From NCBI GenBank assembly GCA_036881905.1, contig JBAJNN010000009.1, forward strand, positions 1 through 64,000: a stretch of DNA of 64,000 nucleotides, given 5' to 3'. The first letter of the stretch is position 1. The number at the start of each line of letters is the position of its first letter. Below are positions 35,261-44,745 of the stretch, piece after piece. The notes under the pieces are model-generated. The model had not been told where the DNA came from. It made no database searches and was given only the letters and a program-made list of their open reading frames with translations. The stretch comes from JBAJNN01 sp036881905. GTDB taxonomy: Bacteria > Pseudomonadota > Alphaproteobacteria > Rhizobiales > Im1. The position numbers were made by a program, and so were the translations under genes.

Positions 35261-35455
35261 GGGCATTTGCCTTGGGACGGCGCCCGTGTTCGGGAACGAT
35301 ACGGGCTGGAGAGAGGATCGCAGGGGATCAATGGATACGATGCGAGTTGGAAAACAGGCTGGGTGGAACCGTATGAAGCGCCGATGGCTGGCGTGGTTTG
35401 ACGCCATCGGTTCGACGACCCGGCCTTGCGCTGCAATATCGCGGGAGAGACGGTG

Positions 35456-36550
35456 ATGGTGCCGCGAAAACCCAAAACCACGAAAACGACCGCCAAGGCT
35501 GAAGTTTCGACTCGGTCCGCCATGGTGAACGGCAAGACCGATGGTGCGGGAATGGCAAGGAAAAGCCGGCGGAAACCGGGCGATGCTGTTTTCAGTCCCG
35601 AGGAGGAATTTGACGCTCTCAAACGCATGGTTTTGATCAGGCGATTTGAGGAAAAGGCCGGGCAGCTATACGGTATGGGGCTGATCGGCGGCTTCTGTCA
35701 CCTCTATATCGGCCAGGAAGCCGTGGTGGTCGGCATGCAATTCGCTATTGATGAGGGAGATCAGGTCATCACCTCTTACCGCGATCATGCCCACATGCTT
35801 GCCTGCGGCATGGACCCCAAGGGGGTCATGGCCGAACTGACCGGCCGACGCAGCGGATATTCCAAGGGCAAGGGCGGTTCGATGCATATGTTCAGCCGCG
35901 AGAAAAACTTTTTCGGCGGCCACGGCATCGTCGGCGCGCCGGTTCCCATCGGCAGCGGTCTGGCTTTCGCCAACCGGTATCTGAAGAACGACCGAATCTG
36001 CGTGACTTATTTCGGCGAGGGCGCCGCCAATCAGGGCCAAGTCTACGAATCGTTCAACATGGCCGCGTTGTGGAAACTTCCGGTGGTTTATGTGATCGAA
36101 AACAATCGTTACGCCATGGGCACCGAAATCACGCGCGCGGCGGCCAATGCCGATCAGATGTATAATCGTGGTAGCGTATTCGCTATTCCAGGCGAGCAGG
36201 TGGATGGAATGGATGTGTGCACTGTCAGGGCCGCCGGCGAGAGGGCGGTGGAGCACTGCCGTTCCGGCAAGGGGCCGATCGTTCTGGAAATGCTGACCTA
36301 TCGTTATCGCGGCCATTCCATGTCCGATCCGGCGAAATACCGGACCCGTGAGGAAGTTCAGAACATGCGTCGGACTCACGATCCGATCGAGCAATTCCGT
36401 AAGCGCCTGCTTGAAAGCGGTCGGGCCGGCGAGGACGAGCTCAAGGTGGTCGATAAGGAGATGCGCGATATTGTCGCCGAAGCGGCGAAATTCGCTCAGT
36501 CCGATCCCGAGCCGGATGTTGGGGAATTGTGGAGCGATATTTACGCTTAA
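35456..36550 (+). CDS. pdhA: Pyruvate dehydrogenase E1 component, alpha subunit
   Basis: Thiamine-diphosphate subunit that decarboxylates pyruvate together with PdhB. The TPP site is TYFGEGAANQGQVYESFNMA with ENNRYAMGT; regulatory-loop sequence YRGHSMSDPAKYRT is present. ATG 35456 (MVPRKPKTTKT) is preceded by GGGAGAGACGG, giving 364 residues with a Lys/Thr-rich extension of about 45. It heads the pdhA-pdhB-pdhC-lpdA cluster. Confidence 0.96.
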   Translation: MVPRKPKTTKTTAKAEVSTRSAMVNGKTDGAGMARKSRRKPGDAVFSPEEEFDALKRMVLIRRFEEKAGQLYGMGLIGGFCHLYIGQEAVVVGMQFAIDEGDQVITSYRDHAHMLACGMDPKGVMAELTGRRSGYSKGKGGSMHMFSREKNFFGGHGIVGAPVPIGSGLAFANRYLKNDRICVTYFGEGAANQGQVYESFNMAALWKLPVVYVIENNRYAMGTEITRAAANADQMYNRGSVFAIPGEQVDGMDVCTVRAAGERAVEHCRSGKGPIVLEMLTYRYRGHSMSDPAKYRTREEVQNMRRTHDPIEQFRKRLLESGRAGEDELKVVDKEMRDIVAEAAKFAQSDPEPDVGELWSDIYA

Positions 36551-36721
36551 GGCTTAATCGTCAATGGTTATAATCGGGAAGATGGTCTGACTTTACGCCG
36601 CGGCTCTCAAGATGGGTACGAGTTGCGAGACGGGCCCAGGTTTTTTGAGATGCGCGTGAAACAGATGGTATGAAAGTGTGCGCAAGCATGGCCGCCAGTT
36701 TGAAAATTTGGGAATAGAGAT

Positions 36722-38140
36722 ATGCCGACACCGGTTTTGATGCCAGCCTTGTCGCCAACCATGGAAGAAGGGACATTGGCGAAATGGTTGGTCGAGGAAG
36801 GCCAAGACGTTGCTCCAGGCGATGTGATCGCCGAGATAGAGACCGACAAGGCGACCATGGAGGTGGAATCGGTCGATGAGGGCAGGCTCGGAAAAATTCT
36901 GATTCCCGCCGGTTCGCAAGGCGTCAAGGTCAACAAGCCGATCGCCATTATCCTCGCCAATGGCGAAACCATGAAGGATGTGGATGTCCGTGCAATGGAA
37001 GCGGCTCCGGCGCAAACGCCGTCGCGAGATGTAAGCGCCCCGACCATGGCCGATGCGGTTGCCGCGCCGGATGCGCCCGCACCCCGGAATGGCGAAACGC
37101 CACCTTCCGTCACGCCGCAACCGAGTATCCCCGAAACTGAAAGACCGACCGGTACGAAGGTGGTTGTCATGACGGTACGCGAAGCCTTGCGCGACGCAAT
37201 GGCCGAGGAAATGCGCGGCGATGACCGTGTCTTCGTCATCGGAGAAGAGGTTGCCGAATATGAGGGGGCCTATAAGGTCACCCAGGGGCTTCTCGCCGAA
37301 TTCGGCGCCGAACGGGTGATCGATACTCCGATCACCGAACATGGTTTTGCCGGACTCGGCGTCGGGGCGGCCTTTGGCGGGCTAAAGCCAGTTGTCGAAT
37401 TCATGACGTTCAACTTCGCCATGCAGGCCATCGATCATATTGTCAATTCAGCGGCGAAAACCCTGTATATGTCCGGCGGTCAGATGCCTTGTCCGATCGT
37501 GTTTCGTGGGCCCAACGGCGCCGCTTCGCGCGTTGCCGCCCAACACAGCCAGGATTATTCCTCCTGGTATGCCCATGTTCCCGGCCTTAAAGTGATCGCG
37601 CCCTATAGCGCCGGTGACGCAAAAGGGCTTTTGAAAGCGGCCATTCGCGATCCCAATCCGGTGATTTTCCTCGAAAATGAGATTCTCTATGGGCATAATT
37701 TCGAGATGCCGAAGCTCGATGACTGGGTTTTACCCATAGGCAAGGCGCGGATTGCCCGTGAGGGAAGCGATGTGACCATCGTTTCCTATTCGATCGGCAT
37801 GCAATACGCATTTGAGGCGGCCGACAGGCTGGCCGGAGACGGGATCGAGGCCGAGATTATCGACCTTAGAACCTTGCGCCCGCTCGACACCGATACCGTG
37901 GTCGCCAGCGTCAAGAAGACCAATCGCTGCGTCGTCGCCCATGAGGGCTGGCCCATGTGCTCCATGGCCAGCGAGATCGCCGCGCGGTTGACGGAAGAAG
38001 CCTTCGACTGGCTCGATGCTCCGGTTATGCGGGTAACGGGCAAGGATGTGCCGATGCCTTACGCCGCGAATCTGGAAAAACTCGCCCTACTGTCGGCCGA
38101 CGATATTGTCGAGGCCGCGCGCAAGGTGCTTTATGTGTGA
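36722..38140 (+). CDS. pdhB: Pyruvate dehydrogenase E1 component, beta subunit with N-terminal lipoyl domain
   Basis: 472 residues, about 140 longer than a plain E1-beta, because residues 1-80 form a lipoyl domain with the modified lysine in EIETDKATMEVESV. A Pro/Ala-rich linker (residues about 90-140) joins it to the E1-beta body, which starts VMTVREALRDAMAEEMRGDD and has EHGFAGLGVGAAFGG. A lipoyl domain on E1-beta is typical of alphaproteobacteria. The lipoyl part is close to that of PdhC even at nucleotide level (ACCGACAAGGCGACCATGGA in both). Confidence 0.96.
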   Translation: MPTPVLMPALSPTMEEGTLAKWLVEEGQDVAPGDVIAEIETDKATMEVESVDEGRLGKILIPAGSQGVKVNKPIAIILANGETMKDVDVRAMEAAPAQTPSRDVSAPTMADAVAAPDAPAPRNGETPPSVTPQPSIPETERPTGTKVVVMTVREALRDAMAEEMRGDDRVFVIGEEVAEYEGAYKVTQGLLAEFGAERVIDTPITEHGFAGLGVGAAFGGLKPVVEFMTFNFAMQAIDHIVNSAAKTLYMSGGQMPCPIVFRGPNGAASRVAAQHSQDYSSWYAHVPGLKVIAPYSAGDAKGLLKAAIRDPNPVIFLENEILYGHNFEMPKLDDWVLPIGKARIAREGSDVTIVSYSIGMQYAFEAADRLAGDGIEAEIIDLRTLRPLDTDTVVASVKKTNRCVVAHEGWPMCSMASEIAARLTEEAFDWLDAPVMRVTGKDVPMPYAANLEKLALLSADDIVEAARKVLYV

Positions 38141-38224
38141 TTTGAACAATGCCTGCCCGCCGCAATGTGCATTACGGCGGGCAGTAGGGTTTGTGGTTCC
38201 GGCGCTTAAGATAATGGATACACT

Positions 38225-39565
38225 ATGCCCATACCGATTTTGATGCCCGCCTTGTCGCCCACCATGGAAACCGGCCGCTTGGCCAAATGGCTGGTCAGGG
38301 AGGGCGACGCCATTGCTTCCGGCGACGTTATTGCCGAAATAGAGACCGACAAGGCGACCATGGAGGTTGAAGCTGTCGATGACGGCACGATCGGCAAAAT
38401 CCTCGTTGCCGAGGGCTCAGACGATGTCGCCGTCAATCAGCCCATTGCCGTCATGCTCGAAGAGGGCGAGGGCCGGGCCGCTCTTGAAGATTTCATTGGG
38501 AATAGGAGCAAATCGGCGTTCGCGGATGTCGCCGGGCAGACCGAGGCTGCGACGCAACCCGCGACACAGAATGCGGAGGTCATGGCGGAGAACGGCGCGC
38601 ATGTCGCTCTTCCGAGCGCAACGGCAAATGGCGGACGAGAGCGCCTGTTCGCGTCTCCCTTGGCGCGGCGGCTTGCCAAGAAAAATAAAATCGATCTTGG
38701 CCGGATCGCCGGTTCCGGTCCGCATGGCCGTATCGTCAAGCGCGATGTCGAGGCGGCAATCGACCAGGCCATCGCGCCTGTCGGTTCGAGTGCTGAACCC
38801 GCCGTTTCCCCCTCCGCCGTGATGTCCGATGATGAGATTCTCAAGCTCTATGAACAAGGCAGTTACGATATGGAGCCGCATGATTCCATGCGCAAAATCA
38901 TTGCCGAGCGGCTGTGCGTGGCCAAGCAGACCATTCCCCATTTCTATCTGACGGTCGATTGCGCGCTCGATGCGCTGTTGTCCCTGCGCGCCAGACTCAA
39001 TGCTGGCGCGCCGCGGGACGCCGAGGGCAAGCCGGCGTGGAAAATTTCGGTCAATGACTGCATTATCAAGGCGCTCGGCATGGCGCTGAAGCGCGTGCCC
39101 GAAGCCAATGTCGCCTGGACGCGACAAGCCATGCTCAAGCATCGCCATTGCGATGTCGGCGTGGCCGTGGCCATTGAGGGCGGTCTTGTCACGCCGGTCG
39201 TGCGCAAGGTGGATACGAAGGGCTTGTTGACGATCTCGCGCGAGATGAAGGATTTCGTGGTCCGCGCCCGCGAACGCAAACTTCTGCCTCATGACTATCG
39301 GGGGGCGACGACTTCGGTGTCCAACCTCGGCATGTTCGGTATTCGTGAATTTTCCGCCATCATCAACCCGCCGCAAGCCACGATTCTCGCCGTGGGCGCG
39401 GGCGAAAAGCGCGCCGTTGTCGGCGAGAATGGCGCGGTGCGGGTGAAAACCCTCATGACCGCGACCTTGTCCAGCGATCATCGCGCCGTCGATGGCGCGC
39501 TTGGCGCCCGGTTTTTATCGGCGTTCAAAAGTTTTATCGAAGACCCCGCCATAATGCTCTTATAG
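38225..39565 (+). CDS. pdhC: Dihydrolipoamide acetyltransferase (E2) of pyruvate dehydrogenase
   Basis: Core of the pyruvate dehydrogenase complex; moves acetyl groups to CoA. Domains in order: lipoyl domain (residues 1-80, lysine in EIETDKATMEVEAV), linker, peripheral-subunit-binding domain (ASPLARRLAKKNKIDLGRIA, GPHGRIVKRDVE, residues about 140-175), and catalytic domain ending with SSDHRAVDGALGARFL. Length 446. It lies 84 bp after pdhB and 63 bp before the lpdA start. Confidence 0.96.
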   Translation: MPIPILMPALSPTMETGRLAKWLVREGDAIASGDVIAEIETDKATMEVEAVDDGTIGKILVAEGSDDVAVNQPIAVMLEEGEGRAALEDFIGNRSKSAFADVAGQTEAATQPATQNAEVMAENGAHVALPSATANGGRERLFASPLARRLAKKNKIDLGRIAGSGPHGRIVKRDVEAAIDQAIAPVGSSAEPAVSPSAVMSDDEILKLYEQGSYDMEPHDSMRKIIAERLCVAKQTIPHFYLTVDCALDALLSLRARLNAGAPRDAEGKPAWKISVNDCIIKALGMALKRVPEANVAWTRQAMLKHRHCDVGVAVAIEGGLVTPVVRKVDTKGLLTISREMKDFVVRARERKLLPHDYRGATTSVSNLGMFGIREFSAIINPPQATILAVGAGEKRAVVGENGAVRVKTLMTATLSSDHRAVDGALGARFLSAFKSFIEDPAIMLL

Positions 39566-39628
39566 AAAAAGCATCTTTTGTCCCATCCCATCCGATGGTT
39601 TCTTCCGCTTGCAACGAGGCAATGTGCA

Positions 39629-41026
39629 ATGAGCGATACCCAGTTCGACATCATCATTATCGGCGCCGGCCCCGGCGGTTATGTCGCGGCGATTCGCTCA
39701 GCCCAGCTCGGCATGAACACGGCGGTGGTGGAGGAAAAACATCTCGGCGGCATTTGCCTCAACTGGGGCTGTATTCCAACCAAGGCGCTTTTGCGCTCCG
39801 CCGAAATTTATCACTATATGCAAAATGCCGGCGATTACGGCTTGTCGGCAGACACTGTCGGCTATGACGTCGCCGCCGTGGTGAAACGTTCGCGCACAGT
39901 CTCGGGCCGCTTGAATAAGGGGGTCGGCCATCTTCTCAAGAAAAACAAGGTCACGGTCATCGACGGGCGCGGCCGGCTCGATGGTGCGGGAAAGGTGATT
40001 GTCACGGGCCAAGACGGCGCTTCCTCCGGCTATACGGCTCCCCATGTGATCGTCGCCACCGGCGCGCGGCCGCGCCAGTTGCCGGGGTTTAAGAGCGACG
40101 GCAAGCATATCTGGACCTATTTCGAGGCCATGATACCCGAAACCATGCCAAAATCGCTTCTGGTCGTCGGCTCGGGCGCAATCGGCATTGAATTCGCCTC
40201 TTTTTATCGCAGCATGGACGTCGAAGTAACGGTGGTGGAAATCCTTGATCGGATTCTGCCTTCCGAAGATGTTGAGATCGCTTCTGTCGCCAGAAAATTG
40301 CTGGAAAAGCGTGGCGTTAAGATTATGACCGGGGCAAAGCTGGAGAAGCTCGACAAAACGTCGTCGGGCATCACGGCAACGGTCAAGGACAGTAAAGGCG
40401 TCCATAAAATCATTGCCGAGAAGGCAATTTCGGCGGTGGGGGTGGTTGGCAATATCGAGGATGTGGGATTGGAGACGACCGATGTCAAAACCGAACGGGG
40501 TATTATTCTCACCGAGGGACCGGGGCGCACCGACCAGCCCGGCGTCTACGCCATAGGTGATGTTGCCGGTCCGCCGATGCTGGCGCACAAGGCCGAGCAT
40601 GAAGGCGTGATCTGCGTGGAGGCCATTGCCGGGCTTGAGCCACACCCTCTCGACAAAACCATGATCCCGGCATGCGTGTATTGCTCCCCGCAGGTTGCCA
40701 GCGTGGGCTTGAATGAGGAACAGGCTGAAGCTCGCGGCCACAAACTACGGGTCGGACGCTTCCCCTTCATCGGCAATGGCAAGGCGATTGCGCTTGGCGA
40801 GCCGAAGGGTCTCGTCAAAACCGTGTTTGATGCCGAAACCGGACAATTGCTTGGCGCGCAGATGGTCGGCGCGGAAGTGACCGAACTGATTCAGGGCTAT
40901 CTGATCGCCATGACTCTGGAAGCAAGCGAGCAGGAACTCATGCGGACGGTCTTCCCCCACCCCACCCTGTCCGAAGCGATGCATGAATCCGTGCTTGATG
41001 CTTATGGTCGAGCTATACACATATGA
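39629..41026 (+). CDS. lpdA: Dihydrolipoyl dehydrogenase (E3)
   Basis: Flavoenzyme that reoxidises lipoyl groups with NAD+. FAD site IIIIGAGPGGYVAAI, redox cysteines C43 and C48 in GGICLNWGCIPTKALL, NAD site VVGSGAIGIEFASF, and the C-terminal catalytic HPTLSEAMHESVLDAYG (His, Glu). ATG 39629 (MSDTQFDIII) gives 465 residues; the frame is open from 39578. Being in the pdh cluster, it is probably the PDH-specific E3. Confidence 0.96.
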   Translation: MSDTQFDIIIIGAGPGGYVAAIRSAQLGMNTAVVEEKHLGGICLNWGCIPTKALLRSAEIYHYMQNAGDYGLSADTVGYDVAAVVKRSRTVSGRLNKGVGHLLKKNKVTVIDGRGRLDGAGKVIVTGQDGASSGYTAPHVIVATGARPRQLPGFKSDGKHIWTYFEAMIPETMPKSLLVVGSGAIGIEFASFYRSMDVEVTVVEILDRILPSEDVEIASVARKLLEKRGVKIMTGAKLEKLDKTSSGITATVKDSKGVHKIIAEKAISAVGVVGNIEDVGLETTDVKTERGIILTEGPGRTDQPGVYAIGDVAGPPMLAHKAEHEGVICVEAIAGLEPHPLDKTMIPACVYCSPQVASVGLNEEQAEARGHKLRVGRFPFIGNGKAIALGEPKGLVKTVFDAETGQLLGAQMVGAEVTELIQGYLIAMTLEASEQELMRTVFPHPTLSEAMHESVLDAYGRAIHI

Positions 41027-41105
41027 TGAAAAACTGTGTTATAAGAAAACCGAGGGAGGCGATTGCGCCGGGTTGGGCCGCGAATGAACGAGAAGGAACT
41101 TGGTT

Positions 41106-41366
41106 ATGGAAGGTATTGACATTATTGGTTGGTTGATCTGGATTGTTATCGGTCTGGTGGCCGGCTATATAGCCGACAGAATCATGGGCGTCGATAACGC
41201 TCTGGTCATGAATCTGATCGTTGGTGTCGTTGGCGCCGTTCTCGGCGGTTGGCTCGCTTCAATGTTGGGAATCACCGTCGGCTGGGGCCTTTTGGGGACG
41301 CTGGTCATTGCCATCATCGGGGCGGTGATCCTTCTTTTTATCCTGCGTCTTGTCCGATCGGGCTAG
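41106..41366 (+). CDS. GlsB/YeaQ/YmgE-family small membrane protein
   Basis: 86 residues with three hydrophobic segments: IIGWLIWIVIGLVAGYIAD, the glycine-rich NLIVGVVGAVLGGWLASMLG and LLGTLVIAIIGAVILLFILR. The arrangement is that of the transglycosylase-associated / GlsB family, known from stress responses but of unclear function. AGAAGGAACTTGG precedes the ATG at 41106. Confidence 0.9.
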   Translation: MEGIDIIGWLIWIVIGLVAGYIADRIMGVDNALVMNLIVGVVGAVLGGWLASMLGITVGWGLLGTLVIAIIGAVILLFILRLVRSG

Positions 41367-41374
41367 AGCGGAGG

Positions 41375-41396
41375 AAAGCCCCTTGCAAGGGCTTCT
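41375..41396 (+). terminator. Possible hairpin terminator after the YeaQ-like gene
   Basis: AAGCCC and GGGCTT flank CTTGCAA, a compact 6-bp GC-rich stem about 10 bp past the stop. No T-run follows, so termination is uncertain. Confidence 0.35.
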
Positions 41397-41413
41397 CGAG
41401 ACTATTTTGAGGA

Positions 41414-42403
41414 ATGGCGACACTTATCGATACTTTGGCGGCACCAAAAGGTGTTCGTCATCCCGAGAAAGCGCATAAGCCGGATCATCCGATCATACGC
41501 AAACCGCGCTGGATCCGGGTCAAGGCCCCCGGATCCGGCGCTTATCGCGAGACTCGGCGCATTATGCGCGACAACCAGCTGGTGACCGTTTGCGAAGAGG
41601 CGGCCTGTCCCAATATCGGCGAGTGCTGGTCGAAGAAGCATGCGACCTTCATGATCATGGGGGAGATATGCACCCGATCTTGCGCGTTTTGCAATGTGCG
41701 CACCGGAAAGCCCGATGCCCTCGATATGCACGAGCCCGAGCATGTCGCCATGGCGGCCGAAAAACTTGGGCTCAACCATGTGGTGATCACCTCGGTCGAT
41801 CGCGACGATCTCCCCGATGGCGGAGCACGCCATTTTGCCGCAGCGATTGCGGCGATCCGCGCCCGCAGCCCTCGAACCACGATTGAGATATTGACGCCCG
41901 ATTTTCTGCGCAAGGACGGAGCGCTTGAGAGTGTGGTCGCCGCAAGGCCGGATGTGTTCAACCACAATCTCGAAACCGTGCCGGGTCTTTATCCCAAAAT
42001 CCGGCCCGGGGCACGTTATTTTCACTCCTTGCGTCTGCTCCAGCGGGTCAAGGAGCTTGACCCTCGGATGTTCACCAAATCCGGCATTATGGTTGGGCTT
42101 GGCGAAGAGCGTCTTGAGGTGCTCCAAGTCATGGATGACATGCGCGTGGCGGATGTCGATTTCATTACCATCGGTCAATATCTGCAACCGACGCGCAAAC
42201 ATGCGCCGATCGACCGGTTCGTAACGCCGGAGGAATTCAATGGTTATGAAACTGTTGCCTATGCCAAGGGGTTTTCGATGGTTTCGGCGAGCCCGTTGAC
42301 GCGCTCTTCGCACCATGCCGGCGATGATTTCAAGCGGTTGCGCGCGGCGCGCGCGGCGGCTTGCGCTCGCCAGTCGCCCTCGGCAAGCGCCGCAACGCCA
42401 TGA
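41414..42403 (+). CDS. lipA: Lipoyl synthase
   Basis: Radical SAM enzyme that inserts two sulfurs into octanoyl-lysine of lipoyl domains, such as those of PdhB and PdhC nearby. Two clusters are visible: the auxiliary set C60, C65, C71 in VCEEAACPNIGECW and the radical SAM set C86, C90, C93 in EICTRSCAFCNV. HNLETVPGLYPKIRPGARY and GLGEERLEVL also fit. Length 329. Its TGA overlaps the next start as ATGA. Confidence 0.97.
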   Translation: MATLIDTLAAPKGVRHPEKAHKPDHPIIRKPRWIRVKAPGSGAYRETRRIMRDNQLVTVCEEAACPNIGECWSKKHATFMIMGEICTRSCAFCNVRTGKPDALDMHEPEHVAMAAEKLGLNHVVITSVDRDDLPDGGARHFAAAIAAIRARSPRTTIEILTPDFLRKDGALESVVAARPDVFNHNLETVPGLYPKIRPGARYFHSLRLLQRVKELDPRMFTKSGIMVGLGEERLEVLQVMDDMRVADVDFITIGQYLQPTRKHAPIDRFVTPEEFNGYETVAYAKGFSMVSASPLTRSSHHAGDDFKRLRAARAAACARQSPSASAATP

Positions 42404-42954
42404 GCGCTCTGACCATGCGCCGCTTTCATACCACAGCGACAATGCCTTATGCCGCCGAGGCCATGTTCGCACTGGCCGGCGATATAGAACGCTACCCCTT
42501 GTTCGTTCCGCTGTGCTGGAATGCCGCGGTGTGGGGCTGTAAAACCGACGATGGCGACCGCAAGAGGCTGATGGCTTCGCTGGAGGTCGGCTATCCCCGC
42601 TTCGGTCTTTGCGAGACCTTTGTCAACTCGGTGACGCTTGACCATCGCAAGCGGCATATTCATGCGTTTTCCGATCGTGGACCGGTGAAGCACTTGGCAA
42701 CCGACTGGTTTTTCCGCGATCTGACCGCGGGATGGTGTGAGATCGACTTTACCATCGTCTATAAGATGCGCTCCGTGGCATTGCAGCTTGTCGTCGCCAT
42801 GATGTTTGAGAAGGCTTTCGATAAAATCATCACAGCCTTTCGCGTCCGTGCCGATGCTGTCTACGGGGCGCGGGCGCTCGGCAATGCGGCAAGTTGCGGA
42901 CTAGAGCATGATCCGATCCGGAGAAGCGAGGTCGGACCAAGATTATGCTTATAA
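42400..42954 (+). CDS. Coq10/RatA-like START-domain protein
   Basis: SRPBCC-fold protein related to Coq10, which binds ubiquinone, and to RatA. Residues about 1-165 contain RRFHTTATMPYAAEAMFALA, DIERYPLFVPLCWNAAVW and FTIVYKMRSVALQLVVAMMF, typical of the family. The start ATG 42400 overlaps the lipA stop, the usual lipA-coq10 pair of alphaproteobacteria. The last 17 residues (LEHDPIRRSEVGPRLCL) are encoded by the dispersed palindromic repeat that begins at 42901, so the protein has an added tail of 184 residues in total. Confidence 0.88.
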   Translation: MSALTMRRFHTTATMPYAAEAMFALAGDIERYPLFVPLCWNAAVWGCKTDDGDRKRLMASLEVGYPRFGLCETFVNSVTLDHRKRHIHAFSDRGPVKHLATDWFFRDLTAGWCEIDFTIVYKMRSVALQLVVAMMFEKAFDKIITAFRVRADAVYGARALGNAASCGLEHDPIRRSEVGPRLCL

Positions 42955-43006
42955 GACAAAAAGCTGGAGCGTGACTGCGATTCAATTTGAACGCAATCCG
43001 CTCTAA
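42901..43006. repeat. CTAGAGC-type palindromic intergenic repeat, copy 3
   Basis: First hairpin CTAGAGCATGATCCGATCCGG to GACCAAGATTATGCTTATA, second hairpin TGGAGCGTGACTGCGATTC to GAACGCAATCCGCTCTA; very close to copy 1. It starts inside the Coq10-like frame and ends 6 bp before the cinA-type gene stop. Confidence 0.85.
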
Positions 43007-43011
43007 AGCGG

Positions 43012-43518
43012 TCATGCCAGGCTTGGACGTTCGGCTTGCCGCATTATGAGTCTGAATGCCGTTTGTACGCTTAAAAGCCGGATCTGCCGACGACTGCCGG
43101 CGCCGAATTCCATGCGGCGATGCTCGGTCTCGTCGCGGCGGCGGGCGCAGGCGAAGTGAACGAGACCCACCGGCCTGTCGGGCCTGCCGCCACCGGGGCC
43201 CGCGATCCCGGTGATGCTGACGGCAATATCGGCGTTCGAGCGTTCAAGAGCCCCCTCGGCCATGGCCCGCGCGACCTGCTCGCTGACGGCGCCATGGGTT
43301 TCAAGCGTATCGCGACCGACCCCCAGAAGATTGATTTTCGCGTCATTGGAATAGGTGACGAAGCCGCATTCGACCACCTGCGATGCGCCCGGAATGGCAG
43401 TCAGATACGCCGCGACCAAGCCGCCGGTGCATGATTCCGCCGTAGCAAGTTTGAGACCGGCCCCGCGGCAGAAACCGATCACCTGTTCTGCTTGCTTCGC
43501 GATGTTGGGTTCGGACAT
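43012..43518 (-). CDS. CinA C-terminal family protein (nicotinamide-nucleotide amidase PncC)
   Basis: 168-residue stand-alone CinA C-terminal domain, which deamidates NMN in pyridine nucleotide recycling. Signature segments are KLATAESCTGGLVAAYLTAI, the catalytic-region serine being in AESCTGG, then GVGRDTLETHGAVSEQVARA and AVSITGIAGPGGGRPDRPVG. The stop lies next to a palindromic repeat. It is convergent with the Coq10-like gene. Confidence 0.93.
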   Translation of the reverse strand: MSEPNIAKQAEQVIGFCRGAGLKLATAESCTGGLVAAYLTAIPGASQVVECGFVTYSNDAKINLLGVGRDTLETHGAVSEQVARAMAEGALERSNADIAVSITGIAGPGGGRPDRPVGLVHFACARRRDETEHRRMEFGAGSRRQIRLLSVQTAFRLIMRQAERPSLA

Positions 43519-43705
43519 GGGTTTTGCTTCTTTGGTCCGGCGTAGGGAAGTGCCTGTGCTTCACTCTTGAAGCCGACCGCTCCCGTTCCCCCGTCGATCT
43601 TCAAGCTGACGTCAACCGCTTTATCCACAAGCGCAATCCCATCAGTTAAAATTCAATCTCATGTTGATTTTGAATGAACCTTGCAATGTTCCATGTTCTT
43701 AATCC

Positions 43706-44032
43706 TTATTGCAACAGTATCAAGCATAAAATATGGGCACCGACACCGCCGACAATGCTAACGAGAGGCATTCGCAAAGCTGTTTGCAGCGCCGCAACGA
43801 CGCTTATCCCCGATAATAATGGAATGGTGCTGCCGCTCCAGTCCAGCTTGGTACCCTTAAACGCATTGAGGACCAGAATCGCCATAACAACAAAAGGCAT
43901 GAGCTTCGCCGGATTCTGAACCGACGGGCTTTCAAACAGACGTTTTGGCATGATGAACGGTATCGCTCTCAATGCAAAAGTTATGATGGACATGGCTATG
44001 ATGGCCAAAATAACATAAAGAGTGTTCATCAT
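43706..44032 (-). CDS. azlD: AzlD-family small subunit of branched-chain amino acid exporter
   Basis: 108 residues, four hydrophobic segments; ITFALRAIPFIM near the N-terminus and MPLVSIVGGVGAHI-type end are typical of AzlD. It pairs with AzlC: the AzlC stop and AzlD start overlap as ATGA at 44029-44032. The pair is more A+T-rich than its surroundings, which may reflect transfer. Confidence 0.88.
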   Translation of the reverse strand: MMNTLYVILAIIAMSIITFALRAIPFIMPKRLFESPSVQNPAKLMPFVVMAILVLNAFKGTKLDWSGSTIPLLSGISVVAALQTALRMPLVSIVGGVGAHILCLILLQ

Positions 44033-44745
44033 TTTTTATTTGCCATGTTTAAGCGGAAATATTCCATAAAAATAGTTAGTAATATCGAAATAAAAATTGC
44101 CGATATTAATTGAACACTAGGAATAATATTTATAGATATTATATAAGAAAACAATACAATAATAAGCATAATCGGTCTTTTATTGGCCCGGTATTGTTCA
44201 ATGGCAAGGACGGTGAATAAGGCTGTAAGGCTGAATTCGAGGCCTGGAATATTGATCTGAGCCGATTTTCCTATTATTGCGCCGATGAACGCTGCGAATG
44301 TCCAATAAAAGTGATTTATCGCACAAATTTTGAAGCTGTTTTTTTCAGCATAAGAGACATCCAATCCTGTCAGAAGAGAATAATTTTCATCGGTCAGCGT
44401 ATAAATACAATATAATTTGGCGCTCAATGACTTTGGAAGCAGTTTCCGAACCGAAATTCCATAGACGATATGTCTCAGATTTACGATCAGGCAGGCCAGG
44501 GAAATTTCGGCCAGGGAGGCGTTTGCGGCAAGCAGGCCGATTGCCAAAAACTGGGCCGCGCCGGCAAACAGCAGGAGACTCATCAGCGGCGCCAGCCACC
44601 AATCGGCCCCTTGTTGCGTGAACAGGAATCCAAACACGATCCCAAGCGGGGTGTATCCCATGAAAACCGGCAGTGTGGCAAGCAACAGCGTCTTGATTTC
44701 GCGAATGGCGGATTGCCGGCTTTGCCTCAGACGTCGCATCTTCAT
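44029..44745 (-). CDS. azlC: AzlC-family large subunit of branched-chain amino acid exporter
   Basis: 238-residue membrane protein. Family blocks: LPVFMGYTPLGIVFGFLFTQ, GAAQFLAIGLLAANASLAEI and LIVNLRHIVYGISV. The second half is strongly A+T-rich (many Ile, Asn, Lys codons). It overlaps the desaturase reading frame by four bases at its start, which suggests a former three-gene operon of desaturase, azlC and azlD. Confidence 0.9.
   Translation of the reverse strand: MKMRRLRQSRQSAIREIKTLLLATLPVFMGYTPLGIVFGFLFTQQGADWWLAPLMSLLLFAGAAQFLAIGLLAANASLAEISLACLIVNLRHIVYGISVRKLLPKSLSAKLYCIYTLTDENYSLLTGLDVSYAEKNSFKICAINHFYWTFAAFIGAIIGKSAQINIPGLEFSLTALFTVLAIEQYRANKRPIMLIIVLFSYIISINIIPSVQLISAIFISILLTIFMEYFRLNMANKK

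Noticed and set aside
38417..39481. 354-codon minus-strand frame opposite pdhC
   Set aside because: Shadow frame of the E2 gene, whose domains are clear on the other strand.
41402..42472. 356-codon minus-strand frame opposite lipA
   Set aside because: Shadow of lipA; no motif and unlikely composition.
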